Source of the DNA: Shewanella holmiensis
GTDB taxonomy: Bacteria; Pseudomonadota; Gammaproteobacteria; Enterobacterales; Shewanellaceae
DNA: 64,000 nucleotides
Direction: 5' to 3'
Assembly (NCBI RefSeq): GCF_025370255.1
Contig: NZ_JAMTCD010000008.1
Location: 109,094 to 173,093 of the forward strand
This document shows, one piece after another, positions 47,132 to 56,715 of this stretch. Position numbers and translations under genes: made by a program. Numbering within the stretch: the stretch's first letter is position 1; each line of letters begins with the position of its first letter. The notes under the pieces are model-generated. The model saw only the letters and a list, made by a program, of their open reading frames with translations, ran no database searches and was not told the DNA's origin.

Positions 47132-50100
47132 ATGTCTATCATTAACACTTCTGTTAATCGTCCCGTGACGGTTTGGATGTTCATGCTTGCGGTTATGCTA
47201 TTCGGTATGGTTGGATTTAGCCGACTTGCAGTCATGTTACTGCCAGACTTAAGTTACCCAAGCGTCACTATCCGCACGGCTTACGATGGCGCTGCACCGG
47301 TTGAAATAGAACAGCTGGTTTCAAAGCCAATTGAAGAAGCTGTCGGCGTAGTTAAGGGTTTAAGAAAAATCAGCTCTATCTCTCGCTCTGGTATGTCAGA
47401 TGTGGTGCTCGAGTTTGAATGGGGCAGCAATATGGACATGGCAAGCCTAGAGGTACGAGAAAAACTTGACACAATTGAGTTGCCACTAGATATCAATAAA
47501 CCGCTATTATTAAGGTTTAACCCTAACCTTGATCCAATCATGCGATTAGCGTTTTCAGTGCCTGATGCTACTGATAGCAATCTTAAGCAAATGCGTACAT
47601 TTGCTGAAGAAGAGTTAAAACGTCGCTTAGAAGCTCTGTCAGGTGTAGCAGCGGTTAGATTGTCAGGGGGACTTGAGCAAGAAGTACATATTTTATTGAA
47701 CCAGCAAAAGCTCGCGCAATTAAACTTAAATGCAGATGATATTAAACAAAGGATCAATCAAGAAAACATTAATCTTTCAGCGGGTAAAGTGATTCAAAGT
47801 GACAAAGAGTATTTAGTCAGAACATTGAATCAATTTAATTCACTGGAAGAGTTAGGAAATGTGATTGTTTTTCGTAATGAGCAGACTTTGGTACGCTTAA
47901 GTGAAGTCGCACAAATCAGTGACGCGTATAAAGAACGTAGTGATATTACAAGAATTGGTGCCGTTGAGTCTATCGAGTTAGCGATTTATAAGGAAGGTGA
48001 TGCAAACACTGTTACTGTAGCAAAAAAATTGCAAGCAGAATTAGAAAAGATCAATAACGCTGATGAAAATAAACAACTCAACATTATTTATGACCAATCT
48101 GAATTTATCGAAAGTGCCGTAAATGAAGTCACATCTTCAGCGCTAATTGGTAGCATATTGGCTATGTTAGTCATTTATTTATTCTTACGTAATATTCTAG
48201 CAACGTTAATTATTTCCATCTCAATCCCCTTCTCTGTTATTGCCACATTTAACATGATGTACTTTGCTGATATTAGTCTCAATATCATGTCGTTGGGAGG
48301 AATTGCATTAGCCATTGGATTATTAGTAGATAATGCGATTGTCGTGCTTGAAAATATTGACAGATATCAGTCTCAGGGCTTAAGCAAAATGGACGCTGCT
48401 GTTGCTGGTTGCCAAGAAGTCTCTGGCGCAATTGTGGCATCAACCCTCACAACATTGGCGGTATTTGTTCCTTTAGTCTTTGTTGATGGAATCGCTGGCG
48501 CCTTGTTCGCCGATCAGGCTCTTACCGTGACTTTCGCCTTACTGGCATCGCTGTTTATCGCATTAACAGCCATTCCAATGTTAGCCTCGCGTCAAGGTTT
48601 CAAAAGTCTGCCACCGTCTAATGAGGCTGTGCCAGTAGTAATACCTACAACTCGATATGGAAAATTCGGCTATTACGCTTCGGCTGTTATCAGTTGGCCA
48701 TTTAAATTACTGTTTCGATATATTCCTGCGGGTTTACTGACCTTTAGCATTGTGATTGTCCGATTTGTAAGTTGGTTAGTTGGCCTTGTCATGCGCCCAC
48801 TAGCAACAGTATTTAACTATGGTTATAACGCAATAGCGAAAGTGTACGACCATTTACTTAACCATGTGCTCAAACATCAAATACTGACATTACTCGTCGC
48901 TCTAGGGGTTACCCTTGGTGCAGGTAGTTTGTTGCCTAAATTAGGGATGGAATTGATCCCACCTATGAATCAAGGCGAGTTTTATGTTGAACTGTTATTA
49001 CCACCTGGCACAGAGGTCAGCGAAACAGATAAAGTTTTACAGCAACTAGCACTGACGATTAGTGGCAATCCTGACGTCAAGCACACTTTCAGCCAGGCAG
49101 GAAGTGGCGGACTTATGACCTCCGATACAGCTAGAGGCGGAGAGAACTGGGGTCGACTTCAGGTCGTTCTTGCTCATCCTACAGCGTTTGAATCTGTCAC
49201 AGCTATATTGCGACAAGCCGCTAAAAGGATCCCTGAGTTGGATGCAAAAATTGAACAGCCAGAATTATTTAGCTTTAAAACTCCGTTAGAAATTGAATTG
49301 TCTGGCTACGATTTAGCTCAACTCAAAAGCAGTGCAGATAAACTCGTTGATGCACTGGCACAATCGGCAAGATTTACCGATTTGAATACTACGTTACGTG
49401 ATGGGCAGCCGGAGATCAGTATTCAATTTGATCATCAAAGACTTGCCGCGCTGGGCATGGATGCACCAACAGTTGCAGCCCGTATCGCACAGCGTGTCGG
49501 TGGTACTGTTGCCAGTCAATATACTGTTCGTGATCGTAAAGTCGACATTTTGGTTCGCAGTGAATTATCAGAACGAGATCAAATATCTGATATAGATGCG
49601 TTAATCATTAATCCTAATAGCTCACAACCTATTCCGTTAAGTGCGGTAGCAGACATTCAATTACAAGTTGGTCCTTCAGCGATTAACCGCATTAGCCAAC
49701 AACGTGTAGCGATTGTATCGGCAAACCTCGGTTTCGGTGATTTAAGTGACGCTGTAGCCGAAGCAAAATTAATATTGGATCAGCAGCAATTTTCTTCATC
49801 GATTCAAACTAACTTTGGTGGTCAAAATGAAGAGATGGAACATTCATTTAACTCATTGAAAATTGCCTTAGTGCTAGCCATATTTTTAGTCTATTTGGTA
49901 ATGGCAAGTCAGTTTGAGTCATTACTACACCCGTTACTTATTTTGATCGCAATACCTATGGCCGTTGCCGGTAGTATTCTGGGCTTATTTATCACCAACA
50001 CTCACCTAAGTGTTGTAGTATTCATTGGTTTAATTATGTTGGCGGGTATTGTGGTTAACAATGCCATTGTGCTGGTAGATCGTATCAATCAATTACGTGT

Positions 50101-50383
50101 AGATGGTATGGATAAACTTCATGCTATTGAGCAAGCAGCAAAATCACGTTTACGCCCTATTCTTATGACTACACTGACCACGGCATTAGGTTTATTACCT
50201 ATGGCGATAGGTATGGGTGATGGTAGCGAAGTCAGAGCACCAATGGCAATTACGGTGATTTTTGGCCTACTTTTATCTACTTTACTGACGCTTCTCGTTA
50301 TTCCATGCTTATACGGTTTATTTGACCGTAAGAATTACGCCGCCTTTTCCGAGTTAACACCGGATTCGGAGGTAAAGCTATGA
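47132..50383 (+). CDS. RND-family efflux pump, first inner-membrane subunit
   Basis: 1083 residues of HAE-1/AcrB-like architecture: twelve helices in two halves with large periplasmic loops. The N terminus (NTSVNRPVTVWMFMLAVMLFGMVGFSRLAV), the GIALAIGLLVDNAIVVLENIDR motif of helix 4 with its proton-relay Asp residues and the matching GLIMLAGIVVNNAIVLVDRINQ of helix 10 are present. It carries a larger central insertion (about 515-590) than AcrB. It overlaps the second pump by four bases. Confidence 0.94.
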   Translation: MSIINTSVNRPVTVWMFMLAVMLFGMVGFSRLAVMLLPDLSYPSVTIRTAYDGAAPVEIEQLVSKPIEEAVGVVKGLRKISSISRSGMSDVVLEFEWGSNMDMASLEVREKLDTIELPLDINKPLLLRFNPNLDPIMRLAFSVPDATDSNLKQMRTFAEEELKRRLEALSGVAAVRLSGGLEQEVHILLNQQKLAQLNLNADDIKQRINQENINLSAGKVIQSDKEYLVRTLNQFNSLEELGNVIVFRNEQTLVRLSEVAQISDAYKERSDITRIGAVESIELAIYKEGDANTVTVAKKLQAELEKINNADENKQLNIIYDQSEFIESAVNEVTSSALIGSILAMLVIYLFLRNILATLIISISIPFSVIATFNMMYFADISLNIMSLGGIALAIGLLVDNAIVVLENIDRYQSQGLSKMDAAVAGCQEVSGAIVASTLTTLAVFVPLVFVDGIAGALFADQALTVTFALLASLFIALTAIPMLASRQGFKSLPPSNEAVPVVIPTTRYGKFGYYASAVISWPFKLLFRYIPAGLLTFSIVIVRFVSWLVGLVMRPLATVFNYGYNAIAKVYDHLLNHVLKHQILTLLVALGVTLGAGSLLPKLGMELIPPMNQGEFYVELLLPPGTEVSETDKVLQQLALTISGNPDVKHTFSQAGSGGLMTSDTARGGENWGRLQVVLAHPTAFESVTAILRQAAKRIPELDAKIEQPELFSFKTPLEIELSGYDLAQLKSSADKLVDALAQSARFTDLNTTLRDGQPEISIQFDHQRLAALGMDAPTVAARIAQRVGGTVASQYTVRDRKVDILVRSELSERDQISDIDALIINPNSSQPIPLSAVADIQLQVGPSAINRISQQRVAIVSANLGFGDLSDAVAEAKLILDQQQFSSSIQTNFGGQNEEMEHSFNSLKIALVLAIFLVYLVMASQFESLLHPLLILIAIPMAVAGSILGLFITNTHLSVVVFIGLIMLAGIVVNNAIVLVDRINQLRVDGMDKLHAIEQAAKSRLRPILMTTLTTALGLLPMAIGMGDGSEVRAPMAITVIFGLLLSTLLTLLVIPCLYGLFDRKNYAAFSELTPDSEVKL

Positions 50384-53300
50384 ATATCACCAAACTGGCG
50401 TTAAAACGTCCCGTGACTACCAGCATGTTTTTTGTTGCGATTATGCTGTTTGGCATGGCGGCTAGCAGAATGTTGCCATTGGAGATGTTTCCTGGAATTG
50501 ATATTCCGCAAATTATGGTACAGGTGCCTTACAAAGGCTCAAGCCCTGCAGAAGTTGAACGGGATATCACCAAAGTACTTGAAGAAGCCCTCGCCACTAT
50601 AGGGGGTATAGAAGAGCTTCATTCAGATTCGACTCAAGATGGCGCCTTTATTCAGCTAAATTTAAAGTGGGGTGAAAAAGTTGCCACGAAAAGTTTAGAA
50701 GCCCGTGAAAAAATCGATTCGGTAAGACATTTATTACCCAAAGATGTAGAGCGGGTTATTATTCAGCAATTTTCAACAGCTGATATGCCTGTGCTTACTA
50801 TACGTATATCCAGTGAAAAAGAACTTTCCAATGCGTTCGATTTACTTGATAAACAGCTACGTAAGCCCCTAGAGCGTGTTGATGGAGTATCTAAGGTCAC
50901 TTTGTATGGTGTGGAACAAAAACAGATTGATATTCGAATCGATGCTGACAAATTAATTGCCAGTGGTATCAGCAATCAAATCTTACAGAATCGTTTACTC
51001 TCACAAAACTTTGTTATCAATGCCGGCACGTTAAGAAGCGATGGTAACGTGTTTCAAGTGTCTCCTAAAGGTGAATTCACCAACCTTGATGACATCAGTA
51101 GCTTAGTCCTTATCCCTGGGATCACTCTTGGGGATATTGCTAAAATTAATTTTGCCTTACCTGAAAAAATTGAAGGTCGTCATTTAGACCAAAAATACGC
51201 TGTCGGTGTCGATGTATTCAAAGAGTCTGGGGCCAATTTAGTTGAAGTGTCCGATCGTGTGATGAAAGTCATCGAAGAGACAAAGCAAGATAAACAATTT
51301 AATGGCGTTAAATTATTTATTATGGAAGATCAGGCCTTTGGAGTTAAATCATCATTACAGGATTTACTCCTATCTGGTCTGTTAGGTGCCCTATTGTCAT
51401 TTGGTGTGTTGTATTTATTTTTGCGTAATTTGAAAATGACCTTAGTCGTCGTTTCATCAGTCCCTATTTCACTTTGTATGACATTAGCGGGTATGTATTT
51501 TCTGGGCTATAGCTTAAATATTCTCTCCATGATGGGTCTGTTATTGGCCGTTGGTATGTTGATTGATAATGCTGTTGTCGTAACAGAAAGTGTTTTACAG
51601 GAAAAACAAGCTGGCCATATCGATGATACCAAGCAACTCAAGGCTAACGAAACCGCGGTATTAGCGGGTGTAGATAAAGTCTCGCTTGCTGTGTTAGCTG
51701 GAACGCTAACGACCGCAATTGTGTTTTTACCTAATATTTTTGGGGTAAAAGTACAGCTAACTATTTTTCTTGAGCATGTGGCGATCGCCATTTGTATCTC
51801 GTTAGCCGCGTCATTATTAGTGGCTAAAACACTTATTCCATTGATGTTAAATACATTTCACTTTGATATTAACCTAAATGAGAAACAGGGAAAATTAGCA
51901 GCGTTTTATCACAACAGCTTGACCTGGGTACTGGCAAGACCTAAACGTTCTGCTGTGGTTTCAGTGTTAATTTTACTCTCCACCGCTTTACCATTATCTA
52001 TGGTGCAACAGGATCAAGGTGACGGTGAAGGTAATGATCGCCTTTACATTAATTATCAATTAGAAGGTAGACATGCCCTGCGTGTCACCGAAGCCTTAGT
52101 GTCTGAAATGGAAACCTACTTGTATGCCAACAAAGAAAAGTTTCACATTGATGCGGTATATAGCTATTACGCTCCCCACGATGCGCAATCCACCATTATT
52201 TTACAAAAAGATTTAGACATCGACATGAAGGAACTGAAGAAGAATATCCGGGAAGGATTTCCTAAGTTCTCTATTGCTACGCCGCAATTTGGTTGGGGTA
52301 ACGAGCAAAATGGCGTCAGAGTGACTTTAACTGGCCGGTCTACCTCTGAGCTTATTCGTTTGAGTAATCAGGTTGTGCCTTTATTAAACGATATAGAGGG
52401 TTTAGTCGATGTGCGTTCGGAAGTAAATAGTGCCCAGCAAGAAGTGGTCGTGATCGTCGACCGCGAAATGGCTGCCAGACTCGATGTTAAGCTTAATGAC
52501 GTAGCCTCTAGTATTGCCTTGGCACTTAGAGGTACACCTTTAAGATCCTTTAGACATGATCCGTCAGGCGAATTAAGGATTGAACTGGCCTACGATAAAT
52601 CATGGCAGTATTCATTGGAACGCTTAAAGCAACTCCCCATATTACGTAAAGATGATCGTGTTTATACCTTAGATAGTTTGGCGCAAATCAATATTGTGCC
52701 GCGTTTTGACAGCATCAAACATTACAATCGTCAAACCGCATTATCCATAGGCGCTAATTTAGATGACATGACAACAGAAGAAGCACAAAAGCAGATTTCA
52801 CGAGTCATGGATTCAGTTAATTTCCCCTATGGTTATAACTATTCTTTACGTGGTGGGTTTGAACGACAGGATGAAGACCAATCTATCATGGCTGTTAACA
52901 TGTTATTAGCTATTGTGATGATCTATATCGTTATGGCTGCATTATTTGAGTCATTGTTATTACCAACGGCAATTATAACTTCTATTCTGTTTTCTATTAC
53001 TGGAGTTTTTTGGGCGTTATGGGTAACAGCCACGCCAATGTCTGTTATGTCAATGATAGGGATCCTTATTCTAATGGGGATCGTAGTGAATAACGGCATT
53101 GTGTTAGTTGACCAAATAAATCAAATGACGCCGGGTTTAGATAAGTTGTCAGACACGATCATCAATGTATGTATAACTCGATTGCGCCCAGTGTTAATGA
53201 CAGTTGCAACCACTGTATTAGGATTAGTGCCCTTAGCAATGGGCGACACCCAAATAGGCGGAGGGGGTCCACCTTATTCACCTATGGCGATTGCAATTAT

Positions 53301-53445
53301 TGGCGGACTGACCTTCTCCACAGTGACAAGCTTATACTTAGTGCCACTGTGTTATCAGGGACTGTATATCTTGCGTCATAACGCGGCAATAAGATTAGGT
53401 CTTGCTGACAAATTTGCCAAAAAACTGCTACCTTGGACTGTGTAG
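50380..53445 (+). CDS. RND-family efflux pump, second inner-membrane subunit
   Basis: 1021 residues, same family as its neighbour but clearly diverged. Begins MNITKLALKRPVTTSMFFVAIMLFG. Helix-4 motif is GLLLAVGMLIDNAVVVTESVLQ and helix-10 motif GILILMGIVVNNGIVLVDQINQ. Its ATGA overlap with the first pump gene implies coupled, equimolar synthesis, as for MdtB-MdtC, where two different pumps form a hetero-trimer. Substrates cannot be told. Confidence 0.94.
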   Translation: MNITKLALKRPVTTSMFFVAIMLFGMAASRMLPLEMFPGIDIPQIMVQVPYKGSSPAEVERDITKVLEEALATIGGIEELHSDSTQDGAFIQLNLKWGEKVATKSLEAREKIDSVRHLLPKDVERVIIQQFSTADMPVLTIRISSEKELSNAFDLLDKQLRKPLERVDGVSKVTLYGVEQKQIDIRIDADKLIASGISNQILQNRLLSQNFVINAGTLRSDGNVFQVSPKGEFTNLDDISSLVLIPGITLGDIAKINFALPEKIEGRHLDQKYAVGVDVFKESGANLVEVSDRVMKVIEETKQDKQFNGVKLFIMEDQAFGVKSSLQDLLLSGLLGALLSFGVLYLFLRNLKMTLVVVSSVPISLCMTLAGMYFLGYSLNILSMMGLLLAVGMLIDNAVVVTESVLQEKQAGHIDDTKQLKANETAVLAGVDKVSLAVLAGTLTTAIVFLPNIFGVKVQLTIFLEHVAIAICISLAASLLVAKTLIPLMLNTFHFDINLNEKQGKLAAFYHNSLTWVLARPKRSAVVSVLILLSTALPLSMVQQDQGDGEGNDRLYINYQLEGRHALRVTEALVSEMETYLYANKEKFHIDAVYSYYAPHDAQSTIILQKDLDIDMKELKKNIREGFPKFSIATPQFGWGNEQNGVRVTLTGRSTSELIRLSNQVVPLLNDIEGLVDVRSEVNSAQQEVVVIVDREMAARLDVKLNDVASSIALALRGTPLRSFRHDPSGELRIELAYDKSWQYSLERLKQLPILRKDDRVYTLDSLAQINIVPRFDSIKHYNRQTALSIGANLDDMTTEEAQKQISRVMDSVNFPYGYNYSLRGGFERQDEDQSIMAVNMLLAIVMIYIVMAALFESLLLPTAIITSILFSITGVFWALWVTATPMSVMSMIGILILMGIVVNNGIVLVDQINQMTPGLDKLSDTIINVCITRLRPVLMTVATTVLGLVPLAMGDTQIGGGGPPYSPMAIAIIGGLTFSTVTSLYLVPLCYQGLYILRHNAAIRLGLADKFAKKLLPWTV

Positions 53446-53475
53446 TTAATTTGGAAATTAATTTTAGGATAAATC

Positions 53476-54337
53476 ATGTTATTTAATACTTTAGCTTATA
53501 AAAAGAAACCATTAAAAAACATATCAACATGCGCGTTAATTATAGGAATAACGCTGGCAGGACAAAGTGTGGCAGATGATAGGTTCAAAGATGTAAGCAT
53601 TACGTCTACACAGTTAACTGAATCTACCTACATGTTTGTCGGTTCTGGTGGCAATATTGGAGTGTCTGCTGGATCTGATGGTTTATTGATTATTGATGAC
53701 CAATTTGCACCTCTGGCTGACAAAATTACCGCGTCACTGAATATGATCCAAGCGGGTACCCCAAAATACATAGTCAATACGCATTACCATGGTGATCACA
53801 CTGGGGGTAATGCACACTTTGGTGAAAAAGGCACCATAGTGGCTCACCACAATGTATTAAAACGATTATCGTCCGACGGTAACACCCCAGGATCATATCT
53901 CCATTCATTTTAACCAGGATACGCTAGATGTATTTCATTTAGGGCCAGGACATACCGATGGTGACAGCGTAGTGAAGTGGAAAAAAGCCAATGTGATTCA
54001 TATGGGTGATCTGTTCTTTAAAGATAGGTTCCCCTACATCGATTTAGATGGTGGTGGTTCTGTTGTTGGCTATCGAGATAATGTAGCTGCTGTTATCGCC
54101 AAAATCGATGATAATGCTCAAATTATTCCGGGACATGGTGACTTGGCCAGTAAAAGTGATTTATTAAAATTCAAGCACATGTTGGATGACAGCATAAATT
54201 GGATGAGGTCAAATAAAGTAAATGGCCTAAGCTTAGACGAAATAAAAAGAATGGGTGTACCAGAGCAATATAAAACGTGGAGCTGGGCATTTATCAATCA
54301 AGATAAATGGATAGAAACCCTATACAAAGATTTATAA
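53476..54337 (+). pseudogene. Metallo-beta-lactamase-fold hydrolase, broken by a frameshift
   Basis: An N-terminal portion (53476-53913; signal-like segment, then VGSGGNIGVSAGSDGLLIIDD and the metal motif NTHYHGDHTGGN) runs to a stop. The rest continues in the +1 frame as ISIHFNQDTLDVFHLGPGHTDGDS, then MGDLFF and IPGHGDL, to 54337. The junction is near 53880-53897. Relatives have about ten more residues at this point, so a small out-of-frame deletion is likely, not only one lost base. All metal-ligand motifs survive. A sequencing error or recent inactivation are both possible. Lies 31 bases after the RND pumps in the same direction. Confidence 0.8.
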
Positions 54338-54365
54338 CCATTTAACTGATTACTGGTAACAATAA

Positions 54366-54396
54366 AAAATGGCCAATCAGTTAGATTGGCCATTTT
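54366..54396. terminator. Terminator between the metallo-hydrolase and AI-2E genes
   Basis: AAAATGGCCAATC is mirrored exactly by GATTGGCCATTTT around a five-base loop. Serves the RND operon on the plus strand and possibly the opposite export genes. Confidence 0.8.
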
Positions 54397-54492
54397 GTAT
54401 TTTATAAAACCTGATGAAATCATCAGCCATTAAATGTCACGTTTATGAAAAAAGCGCTAAACAGTCAATGATAACGATTTATTAGTAGTCTA

Positions 54493-55608
54493 TTACGCTT
54501 GAGTATCAACAGTTTCTTTCGCATCTTCAACTGGCGCTTCGGTCGTTTCAATCACTAACCATGCAGAGAACAGTTTATAGCTTAATGCTAAAACCACCGC
54601 GCCAACAAATAAGCCCACAATACCTGATAGCAACATGCCGCCAATTGCGCCCAGTAAAATCACTAGCATTGGAATATCAACACCACGGCCCATTAACATT
54701 GGCTTCAAGAATGTGTCGCTACTGCCTACCAATAAACTCCAAATCATGAATATTGTTGCCACAGTTGAGCTCTCAACCGAGTATACATAGGCAATAATCG
54801 GTCCTAATACAATTAACCCGGGTAATTGTACAATGGCTAAAATTAACACCAGCAACATCCAAATCCCTGTACCAGGAACACCAACCAGCCCCATACCAAT
54901 ACCCGCTAAGATACATTGAATAAAGGCGACACCAATAACCCCTTGCACCACGCTTCGCACCGTGGCTACCGCAAGTGAGGCAAATTCATTGCCGTGGCTT
55001 CCTGCTAATTTGGTCGCGATTTTATAAAACATTTTCCCAGAACCATCAGCATGTTTCATAAATACACCAGCAATAATAATCGAAATCAAGAATTGTAAAA
55101 CGGTTAAGCCAAAGCTCCCTATGGCCGAAGCTGCAGAAGCGGAAAAATGGGTAATGTACTCTTTATTTTCATGAATAACGTCTTGTAGATCTACAGACAA
55201 GTGCAGCCAAAACTCATGCAACTTTTTACCTATAACAGGCAATTCAGCAACTGAATCTTTTGGCGGCGGTATAACAAAAGTTCCCTCTTTTATTTCTGTC
55301 ACGAAATCTGTTGTACCTGATACGAGGGCTTCAGAAAACAACACACTCGGAACTATCAATATTGATAGGGCAAATAAGGTGACAACCAAACTCGATTTAC
55401 CCACTGATAATTTTAACTTATTAGCTAACACCATCACGATAGGATAAAGCGCAATGGCAATAATGCCTCCCCATAAAATGGGCATTAAAAAAGGTCTAAT
55501 AATTTGAAAACACCAAATTACCATCACAAATATCAGGGCAACCTTAATTGCTGCATCAATTACCGCATGGGTAAAAGTACCTGAAGTTAAATCATTTTTT
55601 GAATTCAT
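54493..55608 (-). CDS. AI-2E family (PerM-like) membrane transporter
   Basis: 371 residues with about eight helices. Family marks include LMPILWGGIIAIALYP near the N terminus, GVIGVAFIQCILAGIGMGLVGVPG, and VILLGAIGGMLLSGIVGLFVGAVVLALSYKL near the end. Members have been linked to autoinducer-2 export, ion or permeant exchange, and the activity here is undefined. It follows the DUF2955-like and HlyD genes in the same direction with a 66-base gap, so co-transcription is possible. AAAGGA precedes the ATG. Confidence 0.88.
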   Translation of the reverse strand: MNSKNDLTSGTFTHAVIDAAIKVALIFVMVIWCFQIIRPFLMPILWGGIIAIALYPIVMVLANKLKLSVGKSSLVVTLFALSILIVPSVLFSEALVSGTTDFVTEIKEGTFVIPPPKDSVAELPVIGKKLHEFWLHLSVDLQDVIHENKEYITHFSASAASAIGSFGLTVLQFLISIIIAGVFMKHADGSGKMFYKIATKLAGSHGNEFASLAVATVRSVVQGVIGVAFIQCILAGIGMGLVGVPGTGIWMLLVLILAIVQLPGLIVLGPIIAYVYSVESSTVATIFMIWSLLVGSSDTFLKPMLMGRGVDIPMLVILLGAIGGMLLSGIVGLFVGAVVLALSYKLFSAWLVIETTEAPVEDAKETVDTQA

Positions 55609-55674
55609 TTATCAATCCTTTGGTTAATTTAAGTATTTGTTAAATCTTTAATATTATTAAATAAGTTTAGATAA

Positions 55675-56715
55675 TTATTTTCGTTTTTTCAAAAATGCCC
55701 AATTGCGCGTTTCTAAATAATAAGAGGCAATAACCATATACACACCAACTAGAAATATTTGGGCTAAGCGTACATAAAAATTGCTAGCAACATCTGCATC
55801 TGTAGAAGCTGCGGTTGAAGCAACGACAACTAAAAGCGTTGAGAATATGCCAGCATAAATAGCCGATTTTAACGGTTCGCTATAAATTTTATAGCCAAAA
55901 ATCATCGCACAAAGCATCGATAATGCAACATAGAATGGCAAAGTCGGCACAGTGACTAAAAAATTGTAAAATACGATAGCTAATAAACCACCTACTCCGT
56001 TAGTGATCAGTAAAAACAAACTGACTTTAACACTTTTTTTACCGGCTGTTTGTTGCGACAAAATAGCTATCATGATCATAGTCAGTAATGCGCCAGTGAT
56101 CTCAAGTAAATAAAAAAAACAGATTATCGGGAAGGCCAATATCAATGCGCGAAATGCCTCATGCTCACGAGATTCGCTATCTAATTCAGACCGCTGATGC
56201 TGGTCCTTTTGCTCAGCAAAATCGGGCAGCAATACATGCAATAACGCAAAAATCAATACCGACACTACGCCAGATAAACTCAATCCGTAGGCCACTAACA
56301 TGGATGCACCAGGATGAAGCACCGCTAAATAAGGTAATACTATCGAGGCGACAATGAGAATTAATGCGAAGAAGTTCCATTTAGGATCACTGAATAAATA
56401 ATATGCCCATAGCATTGCAATAGCGATCAATGGCAACAAAACCGAAGGATAATGAGTTGGTCCATTACTGACTAACCAGCCAATTGCCATCGTCACTAGC
56501 ATCGCAATTAATAACTCATACACGGTTTGAATGGTTGGTGCTTGCCGATCGACTAAAAATTTAGCGACAAAAACAGGCACTATATAAGCCAAAGGCCAGG
56601 AAAAAATCGCCGAAATAGCAATCGCAATACCAATGCCTAAAGCAAATCTTAATACCCGACGATTAAGAATGCGCTGTGCTTGAGCACTATCTAGAAGCAA
56701 ATGATTAGCGGACAT
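55675..56715 (-). CDS. DUF2955-like (FUSC-type) membrane protein
   Basis: 346 residues, about ten hydrophobic segments and a short basic C terminus (LKKRK). The opening LRFALGIGIAIAISAIFSWPLAYIVPVFVAKFLV matches the DUF2955 / aromatic-acid-exporter-like group as I know it. Such proteins pair with a HlyD adaptor to form an exporter. It overlaps the upstream HlyD gene by 11 bases, strongly supporting that pairing. Confidence 0.75.
   Translation of the reverse strand: MSANHLLLDSAQAQRILNRRVLRFALGIGIAIAISAIFSWPLAYIVPVFVAKFLVDRQAPTIQTVYELLIAMLVTMAIGWLVSNGPTHYPSVLLPLIAIAMLWAYYLFSDPKWNFFALILIVASIVLPYLAVLHPGASMLVAYGLSLSGVVSVLIFALLHVLLPDFAEQKDQHQRSELDSESREHEAFRALILAFPIICFFYLLEITGALLTMIMIAILSQQTAGKKSVKVSLFLLITNGVGGLLAIVFYNFLVTVPTLPFYVALSMLCAMIFGYKIYSEPLKSAIYAGIFSTLLVVVASTAASTDADVASNFYVRLAQIFLVGVYMVIASYYLETRNWAFLKKRK

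Noticed and set aside
47281..47757. A 158-codon minus-strand open frame inside the first RND pump gene
   Set aside because: Fully antisense to a conserved gene and low-complexity Ser/Asn-rich; no support.
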